Below are positions 10,551-21,429 of a stretch of 64,000 nt of DNA, one piece after another. The notes beneath the pieces were generated by a model. It had not been told where the DNA came from, did no database searches, and was given only the letters and a program-made list of their open reading frames with translations. Numbering within the stretch: position 1 is the first letter of the stretch; each line of letters begins with the position of its first letter. Source of the DNA: Sphaerulina vaccinii (taxonomy: Eukaryota > Ascomycota > Dothideomycetes > Mycosphaerellales > Mycosphaerellaceae); contig JAKUDP010000006.1 of NCBI GenBank assembly GCA_022570795.1, positions 1,736,001 through 1,800,000 of the forward strand, read 5' to 3'. The position numbers and the translations under genes are program-made.

Positions 10551-11570
10551 ATGCCGACTTCTCAGACATCTCCAAATCCGCCAAAGTTCGTCTCAGACTT
10601 CCTGATCAAAGTTCATAAGAAGTTCCATCCGCGTTCACCATCACTCAACAACGATGATCACGATGCTCAGGATGAATACGACGTCGACGCGGTCCAGGCT
10701 TATCAAACATATCGGAAGAGGTCACGCAGACACAAGAGCACGATCGACAAGCAGCTCGCAGCCTGAAAGGCGCAAGAAGCTACTCTCAAAGATGGCCAAG
10801 CTCTTTTGATATCTGTCGAGGCATGGCTAACGGACAAAGTCAGCAAATGGGAAGCCAACCGCCAATTGAGCTCATTCATGCAGCTGCCCGTAGAACTGCG
10901 CGAGCTCGTCTGGAAAGAGTATCTCGTCAATTCTCGATCCAGATGCATCTGGACCCCAAGTTCAGAACTAGAAAGCTTCCGCTTTGCTTACATGACACCA
11001 ATACCACTGGTCTGCCAACAACTTCGCAGAGAATACACGGATTGGCTAGTCTCCAGCGAGCCAATGACTCTCGAGTACTCAGCTGACGTGTGTAACTGGC
11101 GTGAGTGGAACAATATCGAGCTCCGCGTCTGTCGCACTGATCCTCACCCGACTCAACGGTTCTGGCAAATCATTCCAGAGAGCTTGCTAGCTCGTATTCG
11201 ACACTTGACAGTCACCTTGTCCTGGCGTTTGCATTGTGTTTCTTGGCGGATGGACTGGAGGTTGAATCTTGCCTCGGGCACATTGGAGACCAGCCTCAAT
11301 CGTGACCAAGAAAGTGCATGGTCGCCATCATTGCGAACCATCAAGGATTCCAGAGTACGAGCTGTAATGGACGCAATCAAGGCAGAAGGAAGCTTGAGGA
11401 GGTCGCATGCCCGATGGTTCCTTGAGGCTTTGTCGGGAACCGGCGACGAGGAGGAGATGAAGGCGTGGCTCGAGCCTGACGCGCAGTCTGCCAGACTGAC
11501 TCTGGAACACTTGAGAGGTCTGCCATTTGCAGGAGAGGATGTACGCAGAACGTCGTCACGGATGAGCTAG
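10551..11570 (+). pseudogene. F-box/2EXR-like paralog 1, interrupted by an in-frame TGA
   Basis: The ATG at 10551 opens a frame that meets TGA at 10764-10766 and then continues uninterrupted in the same frame to TAG at 11568-11570 (340 codons in total). Residues on both sides of the stop align with the two downstream paralogs. Before the stop, DVDAVQAYQ pairs with SLEAVQALQ of copy 3; after it, FMQLPVELRELVWKEY pairs with FLRLPTELRDLVWEGY. The stop lies in the coiled-coil linker. A CGA-to-TGA transition would explain it. Downstream translation from 10806 onward is possible but would lose the N-terminus. The LPxELRxLVW...LVCxQxRxE core is F-box/2EXR-like. Function is unknown. Confidence 0.65.
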
Positions 11571-11831
11571 GGAGATCTGGTGCTTTCGCGTCGTTCTTGA
11601 GATGGAGCTGATTCTTGTACCTCATGAGTACTGTACGAATCCGCCATACAGCAGAACATCGTATAATCGCTTCGCGCATTCCCACATTGGCAATCGCGAA
11701 GACTGTCCTAGAGAATCTTTGTACTAGCCGATAACCAGATATCTAGAGCTGTCATGAAGATGAGCACGATATTTAGCCGTCCTATGTGCGTTACACAAGA
11801 TTAGGCAGACCCCGTGCAAGGAGTGCCAGTT

Positions 11832-11893
11832 GGCGCCTGGCGCCAGCCTAGAGAGGAGGCTGGTTGTGTAATCAATGTGTGTCGATAAGTATG
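11832..11893 (+). promoter_or_regulatory. upstream block shared by the three tandem paralogs (copy 2)
   Basis: The segment has GCCTAGAGAGG, GGTTGTGTAATCAATG and GTCGATAAGTATGT, 90-150 bp before the ATG at 11983. It is closest to the copy 3 block, including the whole GTCGATAAGTATGT word. Confidence 0.55.
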
Positions 11894-11982
11894 TCCATAT
11901 CACCGCCTGTTCGCTCAATATCAGCCACTCACTGACCTACCTTACCTTACGATATACTGGATCTCAATACATCTCCACGCAC

Positions 11983-12849
11983 ATGTCGGCCACATCCCAA
12001 TCAAATGACAATCATCGAGGACTCAAACGTTCTTTCGAGGAAATGTCCATCGACACTGAGCGCGAGGCAATCCAAACTCTGTGGCTTTCATTAGAGGAAG
12101 CACGCAGCGACACAGATGCAATTAGCAAGCTATCGAAATTGCTTGACGCCGAATTCGATCGTCTGCGCGAAGAGCAAAAATGCGCCCAAGCCGAGAAACG
12201 ACGTCTAGAAAGAGTCCAAGGACGTTTCGAAGAACAAATCCGAAACTGGGAGCTCGCCAGACCCTTTCACTACTTCCTTCAGCTTCCCGTGGAGCTACGC
12301 GGGTTAATCTGGGACGAATACTTCGTGCACGAGTTTCGGCAGAGCGAGTACCGTCGAAACTGTGTTCGACGTGGATTCACCAAGCCAGTCACTCTAGTCT
12401 GCAAGCAAGTCCGCGAAGAAGTTATTGACTGGCTATGTGCGAATCGGCCGTATATGATCATTTTCTGGGCTTTCGGCAGCCAACGTGGCGGCTATAGTCC
12501 ACCCGAACTGGAAGTCGAATTCATGGATGGCGGTGGCGATGGACCTAGGTCGTGGCGCAACGTTCCAGAGGAGCTGCTGGCTCGTGTGCGACATGTCGAA
12601 ATCGGATTGAACTCACATTACGTTGACTCGGACTCTTTGCCTCGCTGGACGCTAGACCTTTTGTCGGAGGAGGTGAAGATGGAGATTATAAGGAACCATG
12701 ACCACAAGCATGCTTGGGATGTTTTGGCTGTGGAGTATGGGAGTCTTGTGAAGGATCGATTGCAAGTTGTGCTGAAGGCGATGATGGAACAAGGAGGTAT
12801 GCGCAGGAGGCACTTCCAGTTGCTGTTCCATGCTGTTGCTACCAAATGA
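11983..12849 (+). CDS. F-box/2EXR-like paralog 2 (288 aa)
   Basis: Single exon, ATG at 11983, TGA at 12847-12849. Domain order: Ser/Asn-rich N-terminus; a charged coiled-coil stretch at about residues 20-85 (EEARSDTDAISKLSKLL, AQAEKRRLERVQGRFEEQ); then the conserved core FHYFLQLPVELRGLIWDEYF and, ~35 residues on, LVCKQVREEVIDWL. The LPxELRxxIW and LVCKxxRxE pair is what F-box and 2EXR-type fungal proteins share at their N-terminal fold. A further shared block is EELLARVRHVEI. The gene sits in a three-copy tandem array on one strand, with a shared upstream block. Such expanded families are common in Dothideomycetes and their roles are mostly unknown. Confidence 0.75.
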   Translation: MSATSQSNDNHRGLKRSFEEMSIDTEREAIQTLWLSLEEARSDTDAISKLSKLLDAEFDRLREEQKCAQAEKRRLERVQGRFEEQIRNWELARPFHYFLQLPVELRGLIWDEYFVHEFRQSEYRRNCVRRGFTKPVTLVCKQVREEVIDWLCANRPYMIIFWAFGSQRGGYSPPELEVEFMDGGGDGPRSWRNVPEELLARVRHVEIGLNSHYVDSDSLPRWTLDLLSEEVKMEIIRNHDHKHAWDVLAVEYGSLVKDRLQVVLKAMMEQGGMRRRHFQLLFHAVATK

Positions 12850-13410
12850 GATAACGGGGCGCAGAGGGAAGAGTGGCCCGGGAAAGAAGCGCAGGCTGCC
12901 CAAGTGGCGCTGGACAGCTTGCCGTTCGATCAGTAGAGTATGTGTAGCTTTGTCCTTAGTTCGTAGCTTGTTCTCGCCCAGTAGTTGGAATTTATAGATA
13001 CGCTGAGTGATGGCGATCGCCCACATCTTTCGAGACTTCGTTCATCTGTCGTTACCATTAGCCTTGCGTCACTGGACTCAGGCATCATGTCCTGCACCAG
13101 TCAGCAACATGAACTTACTCTTGCGTGTCACGACCTACCGTAGACCAGTGCACACCGCTTTCAGAGACTTGGCCATTGCTGAAACACATGCTGCAGGTTG
13201 CAGCAGGCACTCGCATCTCGCTCTTCCGGCATGTATCACCTTGAGGCTCCACAGAAAGGGCTGTAGCCTTGAGATAGCCTAGAGTCGATGCTTGTGTAAC
13301 CATTGATATGTCGATAAGTATGTTCACGAAGCTCGTCCTTTGCTGGTCGCAGATAAGAACCAGGCTTGACCTTCCACCTCTTCTCTTACACCGTCTCCTC
13401 TGCTTCGAAC
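12850..13410. other. intergenic spacer between paralogs 2 and 3
   Basis: This holds the 3' UTR of copy 2 and the promoter of copy 3, including the shared GATAAGTATGT block at 13275-13324. Small open frames here are overlapping on both strands and unsupported. Confidence 0.4.
13275..13324 (+). promoter_or_regulatory. upstream block shared by the three tandem paralogs (copy 3)
   Basis: It contains AGCCTAGAGTCG, CTTGTGTAACCATTGATATG and TCGATAAGTATGTTC, about 90-135 bp before the ATG at 13411. The GATAAGTAT core is identical in all three copies. Confidence 0.55.
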
Positions 13411-14448
13411 ATGTCGCCGACGACTCGGAGTCAGACTCTGCGAGAGGCAACAGCTGCCAGTAGAGATCTTCCGCATCAGAACGTTCAGCAACTCTCTGGA
13501 ATCATCAAGGAATCCCAGCGAACCGTGTCATCGCCTCAGCAACAACCTATCGAAGACACCAGTCTCGAGGCGGTCCAAGCATTGCAATTGCGTATAGAGG
13601 CAGCAAAACGCCTAAAGAATGCGACCGAAAAGCAGCACAAGCTTCGCGAAGCCGAGTGGTATCGTCTTGGGAGCGAGTTACGGCACTCGAGAGTGGAGAT
13701 CGATCGATTCGATGCAGCGAAACAACAACTCAGACACAAGATAAAGAGATGGGAATCTGCGAGACCTTTCCACTGCTTCCTTCGGTTGCCCACAGAGCTG
13801 CGCGACTTGGTTTGGGAAGGGTACTTCGTGACTTGTAAAGGTCGCAGGTCCGTCCAGTCCAGGATCACCGACCCGATGACACTGGTGTGCAAACAACTTC
13901 GCAAAGAAGTCATCGACTGGGTAGTTCTCAATCAGCCATTGGACGTCAAGTTCACTGCGTCGGGTTTCAGGCAAGATCCAGAGCTCAGATGGTACAACCC
14001 CATAGTCCGGGAGTTTGGACCCCAAGACAAGGTCTTGCGAGCCCTGCGACTTCCGGAATTCCTCCTGGCTCGTGTTCGACACGTTCGACTTACGCTGCGC
14101 AGTCTCGATCCTGATTGGCCTCGCAGGACAGTCTGGTTGCTCAATTTCGTGTCAGAAGAGACCGAGTGCGCTCCATTGATGTCATGTGGATCACCATGGG
14201 TCGAGGCGACTATGAGAGCGTTGCAAGAGAGGATGAGAGTCGAGCTACAGGCGGTCGTGACTCAAGGGGAGCTGAGGATTGAACATTTGGAGTGGATTTG
14301 GAAAGCTTTTTCGACAAAGCAGCTGGCCTGCGCAGAAATTAAGGCGTGGCATTCCTGGGCTAGTTGTCGGTGTTCCCGTGAAGGTCCCGGAGGCTGTGCG
14401 CAATGTCGCATATACACGGAAATGTATGGTTGGCTCAAGGGAGTCTGA
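13411..14448 (+). CDS. F-box/2EXR-like paralog 3 (345 aa)
   Basis: Single exon with ATG at 13411. The N-terminal 60 residues are Ser/Thr/Gln-rich; residues ~55-120 form a charged coiled coil (AKRLKNATEKQHKLREAEW, DAAKQQLRHKIKRWESAR). The conserved core is FHCFLRLPTELRDLVWEGYF, then TDPMTLVCKQLRKEVIDWV, then PEFLLARVRHVRL. It ends with a short Cys-rich tail (SCRCSREGPGGCAQC) not present in the other two copies. This copy is intact and is the best guide to where the other copies are damaged. Function is unknown; an F-box role as a ubiquitin-ligase adaptor is only one possibility. Confidence 0.75.
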   Translation: MSPTTRSQTLREATAASRDLPHQNVQQLSGIIKESQRTVSSPQQQPIEDTSLEAVQALQLRIEAAKRLKNATEKQHKLREAEWYRLGSELRHSRVEIDRFDAAKQQLRHKIKRWESARPFHCFLRLPTELRDLVWEGYFVTCKGRRSVQSRITDPMTLVCKQLRKEVIDWVVLNQPLDVKFTASGFRQDPELRWYNPIVREFGPQDKVLRALRLPEFLLARVRHVRLTLRSLDPDWPRRTVWLLNFVSEETECAPLMSCGSPWVEATMRALQERMRVELQAVVTQGELRIEHLEWIWKAFSTKQLACAEIKAWHSWASCRCSREGPGGCAQCRIYTEMYGWLKGV

Positions 14449-15550
14449 TGCGTGAAGTTTGACCAGAACAGCTCTCTTTCTGTACTAGACGCTCTCATAT
14501 GCTCCAACAACGGCTCTTCTGCAAGTGTCTGCTTCAGCTTTCGTGGGCGTGATGTGATCGTGTCGAATTTCGCTAAGCTGTATCTGTGGTTATCGCTCGA
14601 GGGCATCCATTTCCAGCTCTCTTTGGGACAAACGTAGCTCAGATGATATTGTATTGCAGAGATCATCAGCCAGATACAAGCCAAGCTAACGTCCTGTCAG
14701 CATTACACCTCGCCACTTTCAACGCACCATTAATGACATTTCGTGATCATGCCATGAGTACGATCCGCATCGACTCTGACCATTGCTCTACTATGCCGCA
14801 TACGTCGACTACATGCTCATTGTCTCGCCGCGGCCAGGTCACGTGACACCTCCATGTTGCCTTCGCACTACATATATTGACGGTATGTATGAAGGGCAGC
14901 GGATTTCGTCCATATTTCGACGTCTGTATGGTCTGCGGTCGTGGAATGGAATGCGAAGCTCTGGTGCGATCGAGATTTGATGACGAAGTGGAAAGACTTG
15001 GCCGCAGTCGTCTCAGCCGGAAACTCAGGAGCTGAACTCGAGGCTGAGCTTGTAAGTGCAAGATATTGTGCACGTAGTGGTCGAGCGGTAGTCTGGAGAT
15101 TCTCGTAGTATGCAAGGCGGCGGTGGCGACAGTGACAAGACTGATGGTGATTGTTGAACGAGTGGATGAGAGACGTGCTTCGTGAAAGGGAGACGAGACT
15201 TTTGAAAGCGGGATCGCGGAAGCTTCATTCCAAGCCTCTCCTCCTCCTTTGAACAACGCCCTCGAACTTCACCTTCCCACAACCGCGTCCATTGCGACGA
15301 CACCCCCATCATAATCCCCGCCAAATCTGCTTTTGCCCCGGCGACACGACATATATAATTCTTTCTTATCTCCCCCCGCCATCGCAACTCCTCCGTGGCC
15401 AGCTCCGGCACCCGCGTCGCGCGACCTCGGAAAAGTTGGCATCACGCGTCAGCAACCACCGCCAACGACACCGCGCAAGGCAGCACATGGTCCATCTCTT
15501 CCCGGGCGGAATGCGAGAGATGAGGCTGAAGTGAGTGCTCCGGCGACGAC
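14449..15550. other. intergenic region upstream of SET1
   Basis: About 1.1 kb. The last 300 bp, before the SET1 ATG, are CT- and CCCC-rich on the plus strand (around 15236-15540), a common look for fungal housekeeping promoters. Frames such as 14747-15256 (minus) lack motifs and I do not support them. Confidence 0.4.
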
Positions 15551-18500
15551 ATGTCGCAGACAGTGGGCATTGCAGCAGCCATCAGCAGCGGTAGCACATC
15601 TCCACGATCTCTCAAGAGAAAGCGCGAGGCTGCCGAGTTTGCGCATTCACGCCCATCACCAGGCGCATCTTCACAGTCCTCGCGGCTGGTGAACGGCGCA
15701 GGCTCCAACTTCTCCCACTCTGCCACCACCACCAATGGCAACCACTACACCTCCCCAGACTCCGACGAGATGCAGACATCAGATAACGGCGATATGCTGC
15801 GAGGCGTAGGATCGGCGAGCTCACTGGGCAGCACTGTATCTTCGGTGTTCTCGCGCAACTCACAGACACACGCCAACAACAGCAAAGCAACCGCCAATGG
15901 CTACACGCCTCTCACCAACCACACAGACTCCTCTCCTCCCAAGGGCAGCAGTCCACAACACTCGAAAAGTGCCGCAGAGATGACTTCCCTCAACGGCGCC
16001 GTCGCGTCCGCCTCACACGTGCCTCACTCGGACACACCAGAACCTCCCCAACAACAGCAACGTCCGCAGATGCTGCCGCCTCCTGGCAAAGCGAAAGGGT
16101 ACAGAGCGGTTTGGGATCCAGAATTAGACAACAAGCTCAGCAGAGAAGAACGAAAACGGGCCGCATTCAAGAAAAGAGATTTCGGCACAGAGGTACGCTA
16201 CATATTTCATATCTTGCTGAGCTTGCACAACATAACACACATAACTTGAAAAAGATGAAAAGAAAACCGCTCTGTACCCTTTCGCTGACACATGGATAAA
16301 ACCAGACATACGAACCGGATCCGCCACCAGATCCACGATTGGCTATACCTGGGTATATGTCAGGTCTATGTCGACCGAAGACACAGCCTAGCAAAGCAAT
16401 TCTTCGAATCGCGCCGTACACTTTGCCACCATACAAAGTTGACAGGAACTCGATAGGACCAGGCGAAGCACAGCAGGTGGTTGCGATAGGATTCGATCCT
16501 TTCTTGGCAGAAAGCACTCTGAAGTTGAACTTTAGCACGTTTGGCAGCATCGCATCTGTGCAAAACAAGACAGATCCAGAGACGGGCAGCTTCCTTGGAA
16601 TCGCCTTGATCAAGTATCGAGACGCTGTGAGGGACGGACTCGAAGTCTCCGCAGTTGCTGCAGCGAAGCGAGCCGAGGTGGAGTTCAGTGGTGCACGCAT
16701 TGGCCTACACACCATCAAAGTTGAGCTCGATCGCGAGGGCAAAAGGTGCAAGAAATATGTTGAACAGGCACTCAAAACGGCACGGGAAGAACGCGACAAA
16801 CTTCGACCTCCACCGACACCTGCTCCCACGCAGCCCAAATCTCGAGATTTCCTGGCACCTCCTCCGACTGCACCGAAGGGACCATCTGGAAAGAAGTCGA
16901 AAGCCCCACCTGCAGGACCACGAGGTCGTGGCGGTCCTCCGCCACCAGCTGCAGCGGCCCCAGCAGCTACACCCGAAGAAGTTGCACCAAGCTCGCGCAA
17001 AGGAGGCGAATCTGGAATTGAGGAAGGCTCTGTGCTCAGTAAGATCAAGCGCAAGCCATATATACACATTCCTAACAAGTCTGTGCCCGTTCTGGTTACG
17101 ACGATCCCGCACTTGAAGAAACGACTGAAAGCGTACGATTGGCGAGAAGTGCGGCTTGATAAGACAGGCTACTATGTTGTCTTTGACGACTCTAAGCGGG
17201 GAGAAGATGAGACCGAAAGGTGCTTCAAAGAGAGCAATCATGGTGCGCTGTTCACGTACAAGATGGCGATGGAGTGCCAGAAGTACGGCAACCCAGACTA
17301 CGAACGGAGCCCGAGTCCCGAACGTGTAATAGCAGAAAGCAAGAAGCGTGAAGAGTTTGAACGACTGCAACGTGAAGAAGCCGAGGATTTCGAGATCGAG
17401 AAGAAGAACAGAGCCGAGAACCTGGACCCCGTTCAGGGCGCATTGGAACAGCTGCGCCAGGAATTGCGCGACAAGATCATGAGCGATATCAAGACGAGAA
17501 TTGCCATACCAATCTTCCACGAAAGCCTGGATCCAAGTCGACATGTGGACAAACGCAGGAAGCTTGGACTTCGAGATCCTGCGGAGCCCGATAACAAAGC
17601 AACCTCTTTACTCTTTCACAAAGCAGGAGATACACCTCCAGACACACCCAAAGGCCGACGCGGCCATCCTTTGTCCAGACCTCTTCGTCCGCACGATCCC
17701 CATCAACGAGGGCGGAAGGGCGAGATCAAGAGCAAGGAACCCGGCAATGCATTCGTGGACGAAAGAAGGCGCAAGCCACCACCGCGACCAGTCCATGCTC
17801 GAGGCTTGCACTTCAAGCTACAACAAATGTACGCCGAGGAAGAAGAAGACTCCGACGATGAGCGTAATACGTCAATGTCAATCACGCGCGGCGATACCGA
17901 AGACCAGGAGAGCCGTCCGCTTAGTCGCGCGAGCCGGACATCGACGCCATTCGATACCGAGTCTGTCACGGACACGCCGAAGAGTAGCAAGCGCCGGAAG
18001 GTCAGCGAGTGGGAAGATGAAGAGAAGGAGGCGTTCGACGCGTTCCACAAGGAGATGCTTGGTCACCTCTTGCATAAGGAGCCTGAGGATCTTGCAACTC
18101 GCGAGCTAGAACTCGTCGTGAATACACTGCCACGCACTTCGCGATATGCAACAAGAGCAAGGACTGAGCTATACATACGTCAGCGCACAAAGCTTGATGA
18201 CGACCTCTTCCAGGTGGAAGTTGGGAGGAAGGAGTCGAGTGCAGATACGTCTGTGGTTGCAAGCAGGGAGCAAGAAGGCACGCCTGCGGCTGACAGTGGC
18301 AAGGTGGCCAAGGAGAAGCCGAAGAGGATTCGAAAGTCCAAGAAACAGCTTCAAGAAGAACGAGAAGCGCTCAAGGCTGAAGCCAAAAAGGCGAAGGCTG
18401 TCACCAAAGTTGTCGCTACCGAAACCATCGCTAAGATCGAGGAGAAGGAACGCGAAATTGAGTCGGCGGCGATTGATGAGAGCGTGGGTCTACACTTCAC

Positions 18501-19551
18501 CCATGGTGAGAAGCCTATCCGCACTGTCGATGAGGATCACTCCATTGTTCTCGATATCGATGGCTGGCAGCAATTCATCAAGGATGATGAAGATCTCGCT
18601 TTCGTCAAGCGTGCATTCGCTAATCGCGCTGCTTACGATCTTGGCGATGCAAAAGTGTGGGCATGGAAGCAGAAAGAGATCAAGGCTCTCAATTCTGATG
18701 GCTTGGCTGGCAAAGCACAGCCAGAGCCGCTAATCCTAGGCTACTACGTGCCCAATCCAACTGGCGCCGCTCGTACTGAAGGAGTCAAGAAGATCATGAA
18801 CGAGGAGAAGTCTAGGTACCTCCCCCATCGTATCAAGGTCCAGAGGGCTCGCGAAGAACGACAGGCCCTGGCAAAGGCAGATCCAACTGCAGCCGCCGAA
18901 GCTGCGAAGGTCGCAGCAGCAGAAAAGGTCGCCACTACTGCGACGTCTCGCAGCAATCGTGTCAACAACAGACGTCTGGTCAATGATATCAATCTTCAGA
19001 AGCAGAGCTTGGCTTCAACTGGTGATGCTGATGTCGCTATCCGCTTCAATCAGCTCAAAAAGAGAAAGAAGCTCGTCAAATTCGACAGATCTGCCATCCA
19101 CGGCTGGGGTCTGTACGCTGAAGAGAACATCGCCATCAATGATCTCATCATCGAATATGTCGGCGAAAAGGTCAGACAAAAAGTCGCCGATATGCGCGAG
19201 ATCAAGTACGACAAGCAGGGCGTCGGCTCATCATACCTCTTCCGTATGCTGGACGACGAGATTGTAGATGCCACTAAGAAGGGTGGCATAGCACGTTTTA
19301 TCAACCACTCCTGCAGCCCGAACTGCACCGCCAAGATTATCAAGGTCGAAGGCACGCCGAGAATCGTCATTTATGCCCTCAAGGACATTACAAAGAGTGA
19401 GTTCAGAACATGCCTGAGTACGAAAAGTGAAGCTAACAGATTTCTAGATGACGAACTCACCTACGACTACAAGTTCGAACGCGAAATTGGCGCGACAGAT
19501 CGAATCCCATGTCTTTGCGGTTCAGCCAACTGCAAGGGCTTCTTGAACTGA
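15551..19551 (+). CDS. SET1: SET1, histone H3 lysine-4 methyltransferase (COMPASS catalytic subunit)
   Basis: Exons 15551-16192, 16306-19396 and 19448-19551 give 1278 aa. Domain order: Ser/Thr-rich disordered N-terminus; an RRM-like segment at about 265-365 (VVAIGFDPFLAESTLKLNF...GIALIKY); a long charged middle; the N-SET region (DIDGWQQFIKDDEDLAFVKRAF... LILGYYVPNPTGAARTEG); the SET domain from ~1136 (SAIHGWGLYAEENI, RFINHSCSPNC with N1214, ELTYDYKFE); and post-SET CLCGSANCKG. It methylates H3K4 in the nucleus. Intron 1 is 113 nt. Intron 2 (19397-19447, GTGAGT...TTTCTAG) is 51 nt and has no stop, so unspliced RNA would read through. Splicing restores the invariant DELTYDYKFE junction. Length fits filamentous fungi. 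Confidence 0.95.
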
Positions 19552-20232
19552 AAGAACGAACGAATGATACCCTGTTTCGACTATTGGTTGGGAGGCATAC
19601 TTTGATAATACAAGCGGGTGGCCGAATCTTGCATTTGCGTGGACAGGCTCCATATTGCTAATGCCATTGGAAGGCTTGGGAGGTGTGCGCACTTGGCTTA
19701 CATGCAGCAGACTGCGTGTCCCATTCTGCATATATGGACCAGGAGAATGTCACGAGTACGAGAGGCGGCTAGACAGTGCCGTCAAGCAGTAGAAGAGGAA
19801 GATAGTCCAGAGAATGAAGACGAGAATGTCTTGACAGAGCGTATGATCATAACACACCGTGAGTCACTGATCACAGGCATAGCTGCTTCCAAGGACTGCT
19901 AAGGACACAACAGGTTTCCAGAGGCAGTGACAAGGGAAACAGGCACAACAAGCTGTCCACTGAGAGAAGGACAGAACCGTGCACGGCTTATCGATGAGTT
20001 GTGGTCATGATGCAGCCGGCATTCCAATGAAGACTACAACACTGCAGTCCGCTGCCACGTGCTACCTCAAACGGGTATGTTTCGCCACATCATCCTGACA
20101 AGGTCCGGGCCTGCAGCAAGCCAACAAGCTGACCATACAGCCTAAATCGCAACTTGAACAGGACCTGATTTAAGATAGACTTGATTGCACACGACAGTCA
20201 CTTTTCACTCAAGCTCCATTCACACATTCAAC
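19552..20232. other. intergenic region
   Basis: This holds the 3' UTR of SET1 and the promoter of the next gene. A plus frame at 19618-19902 has no recognisable motif. Nothing else is seen. Confidence 0.4.
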
Positions 20233-20982
20233 ATGTCATCAACCAACCCACACGCCACACCTCAAATCCAAGAACGAGGCCCATATCCCGCCGGCGTACC
20301 CAGACGCTTCTCCCCAACAGGTGAAGTCCAACAATGGCCTGGCAATACCTGCATCTGCCCGATCGGCGCATCCCACTCGCTGAGTCCAACCCTCCATAAG
20401 ATCGTGGATACCTTGAAGCAGACGAAAGGAGCTATGGCAGGCAAAATGCATTTCCTCCCGCCAAGTTCCTGGCATATGACAGTTCTCGACTGCGTCAATG
20501 ATGAAAACCGCGCTCCTGGATGGTGGCCGAAGGGCAAAGAACAACAGCCCCTCGGAGAATGTACGACTGAATTCACTGAACGTCTCAAACCCGTATTTGA
20601 GAACTTGGAGAAAGAAGGTCTGGCGCCTCCTTATCACATGCGAGTCGAAGGCTTCGATAAAGATAATCGACCTGATTCTGGTATTGCACTTAAGATTTCT
20701 GCGGCTAGTGAAGAGGAAGAGAAGAGGTTGAGAAGGTTGAGAGATGTTCTAGCTGATGGGATTGGTTTTAGGAATTTGAGACATGAGAGTTATGAGTGGC
20801 ATGTTGGGCTTGTGTATTTCTTGGCATGGATGAGTGAGGAGGAGGGGGAGGAGTTGAGAGGTGTACTTGAGGGGTTGACGTCGGAGATTCAAGGGGTCTT
20901 TATGCTGGAGGAGTTGGAGTTTACGGATTTTGAGTGCTTGCATGAGTTTAGGAGGATACTTCAGGTGGGAGGAGAGAATTGA
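20233..20982 (+). CDS. DUF1868-type 2H phosphoesterase-like protein (249 aa)
   Basis: Single exon from the ATG at 20233. Two short His motifs are about 110 residues apart: SSWHMTVLD (H81-x-T83) and YEWHVGLVY (H190-x-G192). This is the two-histidine layout of the 2H phosphoesterase superfamily, and the surrounding text (PIGASHSLSPTLHKIVDTLK; MHFLPPSSWHMTVLDCVNDENR) fits the fungal and bacterial DUF1868 branch. The second motif has Gly-Leu where Thr/Ser is usual, so activity may differ. Members hydrolyse or ligate 2',3'-cyclic phosphate-type bonds; the substrate here is unknown. No signal peptide. The 3' third has strongly biased codons (GAG/GGG-rich). Confidence 0.8.
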   Translation: MSSTNPHATPQIQERGPYPAGVPRRFSPTGEVQQWPGNTCICPIGASHSLSPTLHKIVDTLKQTKGAMAGKMHFLPPSSWHMTVLDCVNDENRAPGWWPKGKEQQPLGECTTEFTERLKPVFENLEKEGLAPPYHMRVEGFDKDNRPDSGIALKISAASEEEEKRLRRLRDVLADGIGFRNLRHESYEWHVGLVYFLAWMSEEEGEELRGVLEGLTSEIQGVFMLEELEFTDFECLHEFRRILQVGGEN

Positions 20983-21429
20983 GCTACATGCGAGCAAGGG
21001 CCACGGAAAGTGGTCGTTGCTGGCATCTTGCGTTGTCACTGCTATCAAAGGCAGCCTCGACGCACGAGCAATGGAGAGATTCTCTCTTCCTCAAGCTCGC
21101 GCTCACCAAGGCGACGAGCTTGAGAACAGCCACTGATGAGGAAGCCGTCGTCTTCAGAGATACTTGCTTACTTTCCGCCTACTTGTAGGTCGCATCGGTC
21201 AACAGGCTTCGTGTTTCAGGTTATTTCCCACGTTAAGCTTGCTCATGTGAAAGTGAAGCTGCAGCTTCATCGAGCGTCCTTTTCGGGACTCCTGTAATGG
21301 CGTTCTCTGTCCTCTGGTTGCTATGGAAGCCGAAATCTCGCTGTAGCAAACATTTGCAACGCACGCGCCTAAGCACTCTCTTGACTTTTCAAACTCGAGC
21401 TTGCTACATCTCACCTCTTCACAAACAAG
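20983..21429. other. intergenic region, promoter of the BTB gene
   Basis: About 450 bp. The string GTGAAAGTGAAGCTGCA at about 21247-21263 recurs in similar form (CAAAGTGAAGCTGCA at 22621-22635) upstream of the BTB paralog, as expected for a duplicated promoter. No other feature is seen. Confidence 0.4.

Noticed and set aside
14747..15256. Minus-strand 169-codon frame upstream of SET1
   Set aside because: Low-complexity Ser/Arg/Thr composition and no recognisable motif; it looks like a promoter-region chance frame.
16167..17078. Long minus-strand frame of 303 codons opposite SET1
   Set aside because: It is antisense to clearly coding SET1 sequence; its Gly/Ala-rich content mirrors the Pro/Ala-rich linker of SET1.
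19397..19447. SET1 as a two-exon gene with 17 extra residues in the SET domain
   Set aside because: The insertion would split the invariant DELTYDYKFE motif; canonical splice sites restore it.
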